From contig JALSRO010000181.1 in assembly GCA_026984715.1 (NCBI GenBank), positions 1-15,169 on the forward strand: a stretch of DNA of 15,169 nucleotides, in the 5' to 3' direction. Shown in pieces: positions 13,641 through 15,169 of this stretch (its first letter is position 1; the number at the start of each line of letters is the position of its first letter). The stretch comes from Chromatiales bacterium (GTDB lineage Bacteria > Pseudomonadota > Gammaproteobacteria > Thiohalospirales > Thiohalospiraceae). Position numbers and translations under genes: made by a program. The notes under the pieces were generated by a model. That model was not told the DNA's origin. It ran no database searches and saw nothing but the letters and a program-made list of their open reading frames with translations.

Positions 13641-14839
13641 ATCGCTTTCTTCCTGCTTCCCCTCTCACCTGAACCGCAATTGGGCTCTGCCATCACCGCC
13701 CCAATACCGATCTCCTGATCGGAGAGATAGCAACCGGGATCCTCTGCCCAGGGATCGCCGCTGAGCTGCAGGGCGCGTACGCGGGTGTTTCCTCCGCAGA
13801 TATCAATATGCTGGCAAAGGGCACAGCGCCCACCGATCCTGCGCGGCCGTGCCTTCAACCCCGCCATCACCGGATCGGATGTATCATTCCAGATGGCGGA
13901 GAAGGGGCGCTCCCGTACGTTGCCAAGGGTGTAGTGCCACCACATGGTATCCGGATGTACGTTTCCCAGATTGTCGATATTGCCGATATTGATCCCGGAG
14001 CTATTCCCGCCCCACTGCACAAGTTTTTCACGCATGTGCCCCGCCTGGGCAGGAAATCTTCGAGACACCCAGTTCAACAGATAGACGCCGTCGGCGTCGT
14101 TGTTCCCTGTTACATATTCACTTCGCTTCCCTGCCTGAACATCCTTCAGCGCCCGTTCGAACAGCAGGTCCATTGCTTTTCTGGTGGTCTCGAGAAACGC
14201 ATCGGAATCGCGATTCTTGTTGCCCCGTCCTGCGTAGTTCAGATGGGAGAAGTAGAATTTTTCTACCCCTTCACTCTCCTTGAGGTCGAGCAGCATGGGA
14301 AGCTCTGCTGCATTCTCTTCGGTCATGGTAAAGCGCAAACCAACCCTGATGCCCCGATCACGGCAGATCCGCAGCCCCCGCAAGGCGGCATCATACGAGC
14401 CCCCCTTGCGGCGGAATCTGTCGTGGGTCGAACGCGTTCCGTCGATACTTATCCCTACATAGTCAAATCCCACTGCCTCGATATCGCCAATATTTCCACT
14501 ATCTATCAAGGTACCGTTCGTGGATAGTGCTACATAGAATCCCATTCGCTTGGCACGGTGGGCGATGGAGAAGATATCGCGGCGCAGCAGAGGCTCACCG
14601 CCGGACAGGATGAGCACAGGTACTCCGAACCGATGCAGATCATCCATTACCCGGCACACCTCTTCAAAGCTGAGTTCACCGGGGAAATCCTTGTCGGCAG
14701 ATATGGAGTAGCAGTGCTTGCACACCAGATTGCAACGCCTCACCAGGTTCCATATCACGACCGGACCTGCCGGATCACGGCGGGGCACCACCGGTGTGGG
14801 CTCCACCAGTTCACGCATGAAATTCGTGATACGGAACAT
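13637..14839 (-). CDS. nirJ: radical SAM heme d1 biosynthesis protein NirJ
   Basis: Cytoplasmic radical SAM enzyme that removes the two propionate side chains of didecarboxysiroheme to make the d1 keto groups. The [4Fe-4S] motif CNLVCKHCY gives Cys36, Cys40 and Cys43. ILSGGEPLLRRDI and STNGTLID follow, typical of the family's SAM-binding core. The C-terminal part holds a second Cys group, GRCALCQHIDICGG and later DPGCYL, which in NirJ binds an auxiliary cluster. The 400 residues match the family. It is upstream of nirN and overlaps it by four bases; the siroheme decarboxylase fragment before it ends in TGATG, sharing one base with the nirJ start. The gene order and sequence make the call robust against the related AhbC and AhbD. 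Confidence 0.92.
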   Translation of the reverse strand: MFRITNFMRELVEPTPVVPRRDPAGPVVIWNLVRRCNLVCKHCYSISADKDFPGELSFEEVCRVMDDLHRFGVPVLILSGGEPLLRRDIFSIAHRAKRMGFYVALSTNGTLIDSGNIGDIEAVGFDYVGISIDGTRSTHDRFRRKGGSYDAALRGLRICRDRGIRVGLRFTMTEENAAELPMLLDLKESEGVEKFYFSHLNYAGRGNKNRDSDAFLETTRKAMDLLFERALKDVQAGKRSEYVTGNNDADGVYLLNWVSRRFPAQAGHMREKLVQWGGNSSGINIGNIDNLGNVHPDTMWWHYTLGNVRERPFSAIWNDTSDPVMAGLKARPRRIGGRCALCQHIDICGGNTRVRALQLSGDPWAEDPGCYLSDQEIGIGAVMAEPNCGSGERGSRKKAI

Positions 14840-15169
14840 CAGTTCTCCCCTCTGAAACGCAGGCCGCTCTTTTTCAGAATCCGGGTGCTGAACAGAATTT
14901 CATGGGCGCGATCATGCTCACCCAGCAGCTTGGCGATGAGCTCCACTTTGCACTCCACCTCGGCCCGGCTGCGGCCATGCACCATGGCAAACAGGTTGTA
15001 GCGCCAGTCAGGCAGATGGCGTGGACGGTGGTAGGCGTGGCTGACGAAATCCAGCTCCCCAATCATGCGGCCATATCGGGATATCACTCCGTCCGGTACG
15101 TCCCATACCGACATCCCGTTGGCGCTGAAACCCAGCTCGTAGTGGTTCGGAACTGCCCCGATACGCCTG
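14839..15169 (-). CDS. siroheme decarboxylase subunit, NirD/L/G/H family, N-terminus cut by window edge
   Basis: Part of the enzyme that decarboxylates siroheme to 12,18-didecarboxysiroheme. These proteins resemble Lrp/AsnC regulators. Visible are about 110 C-terminal residues in frame to the window edge, including RRIGAVPNHYELGFSANG, MSVWDV and YNLFAMVHG; the PNHY and MVHG histidines are the usual conserved ones. The internal ATG at 15114 is not the true start, because the frame upstream still matches the family. It ends one base inside the nirJ start. Its place directly before nirJ is that of nirH in Pseudomonas aeruginosa, but the fragment alone cannot tell NirD, NirL, NirG and NirH apart, nor show whether it is a fused protein. 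Confidence 0.88.
   Translation of the reverse strand, partial: RRIGAVPNHYELGFSANGMSVWDVPDGVISRYGRMIGELDFVSHAYHRPRHLPDWRYNLFAMVHGRSRAEVECKVELIAKLLGEHDRAHEILFSTRILKKSGLRFRGEN

Overview
The window reads as a gammaproteobacterial chromosome segment from a facultative denitrifier, plausibly of the sulfur-oxidising type; that last point is inference from the gene set, since no taxonomic marker is present. Genes are tightly packed and mostly in short operons. I see no insertion sequence, CRISPR array, tRNA or rRNA gene.

Region 1 (1-4800) is cell envelope. A truncated NlpC/P60 lipoprotein on the minus strand is followed on the plus strand by a Gfo/Idh/MocA oxidoreductase, a DegT-type aminotransferase and lpxB, overlapping end to start. 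This combination matches GnnA-GnnB-LpxB, which predicts a lipid A built on a 2,3-diamino sugar with extra amide-linked acyl chains. A small lipoprotein of unknown function and a secreted EndA-type nuclease follow.

Region 2 (4783-9473) is a respiratory block. Heme A synthase (ctaA, minus) is divergent from a plus-strand operon encoding a one-helix small subunit, a CuA subunit II, a B-family-like heme-copper subunit I and heme O synthase (ctaB). Subunit I keeps all six metal-binding histidines but has Gln where oxygen reductases of this family have the active-site cross-linked Tyr. The likeliest reading is a non-canonical CuA-containing nitric oxide reductase rather than an oxygen reductase. 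A good FNR/DNR box sits at class II spacing upstream.

Region 3 (9474-9761) is a non-coding gap holding a terminator-like hairpin, a second FNR/DNR box and, about 40 bases beyond it, a structured stretch ending in a strong stem plus seven T. I interpret it as an anaerobically or NO-induced small RNA gene.

Region 4 (9762-15169, all minus) is heme d1 synthesis and its regulator: a NirD/L/G/H siroheme decarboxylase fragment, nirJ and nirN (overlapping), then cysG with its own promoter, and a Dnr-type Crp/Fnr regulator without an iron-sulfur cluster motif. CysG supplies siroheme, the decarboxylase and NirJ process it, and NirN completes heme d1 for a cytochrome cd1 nitrite reductase (nirS) that is not in the window. 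The NO made by NirS would be the substrate of the region 2 enzyme, and Dnr plausibly ties the two together through the two boxes.
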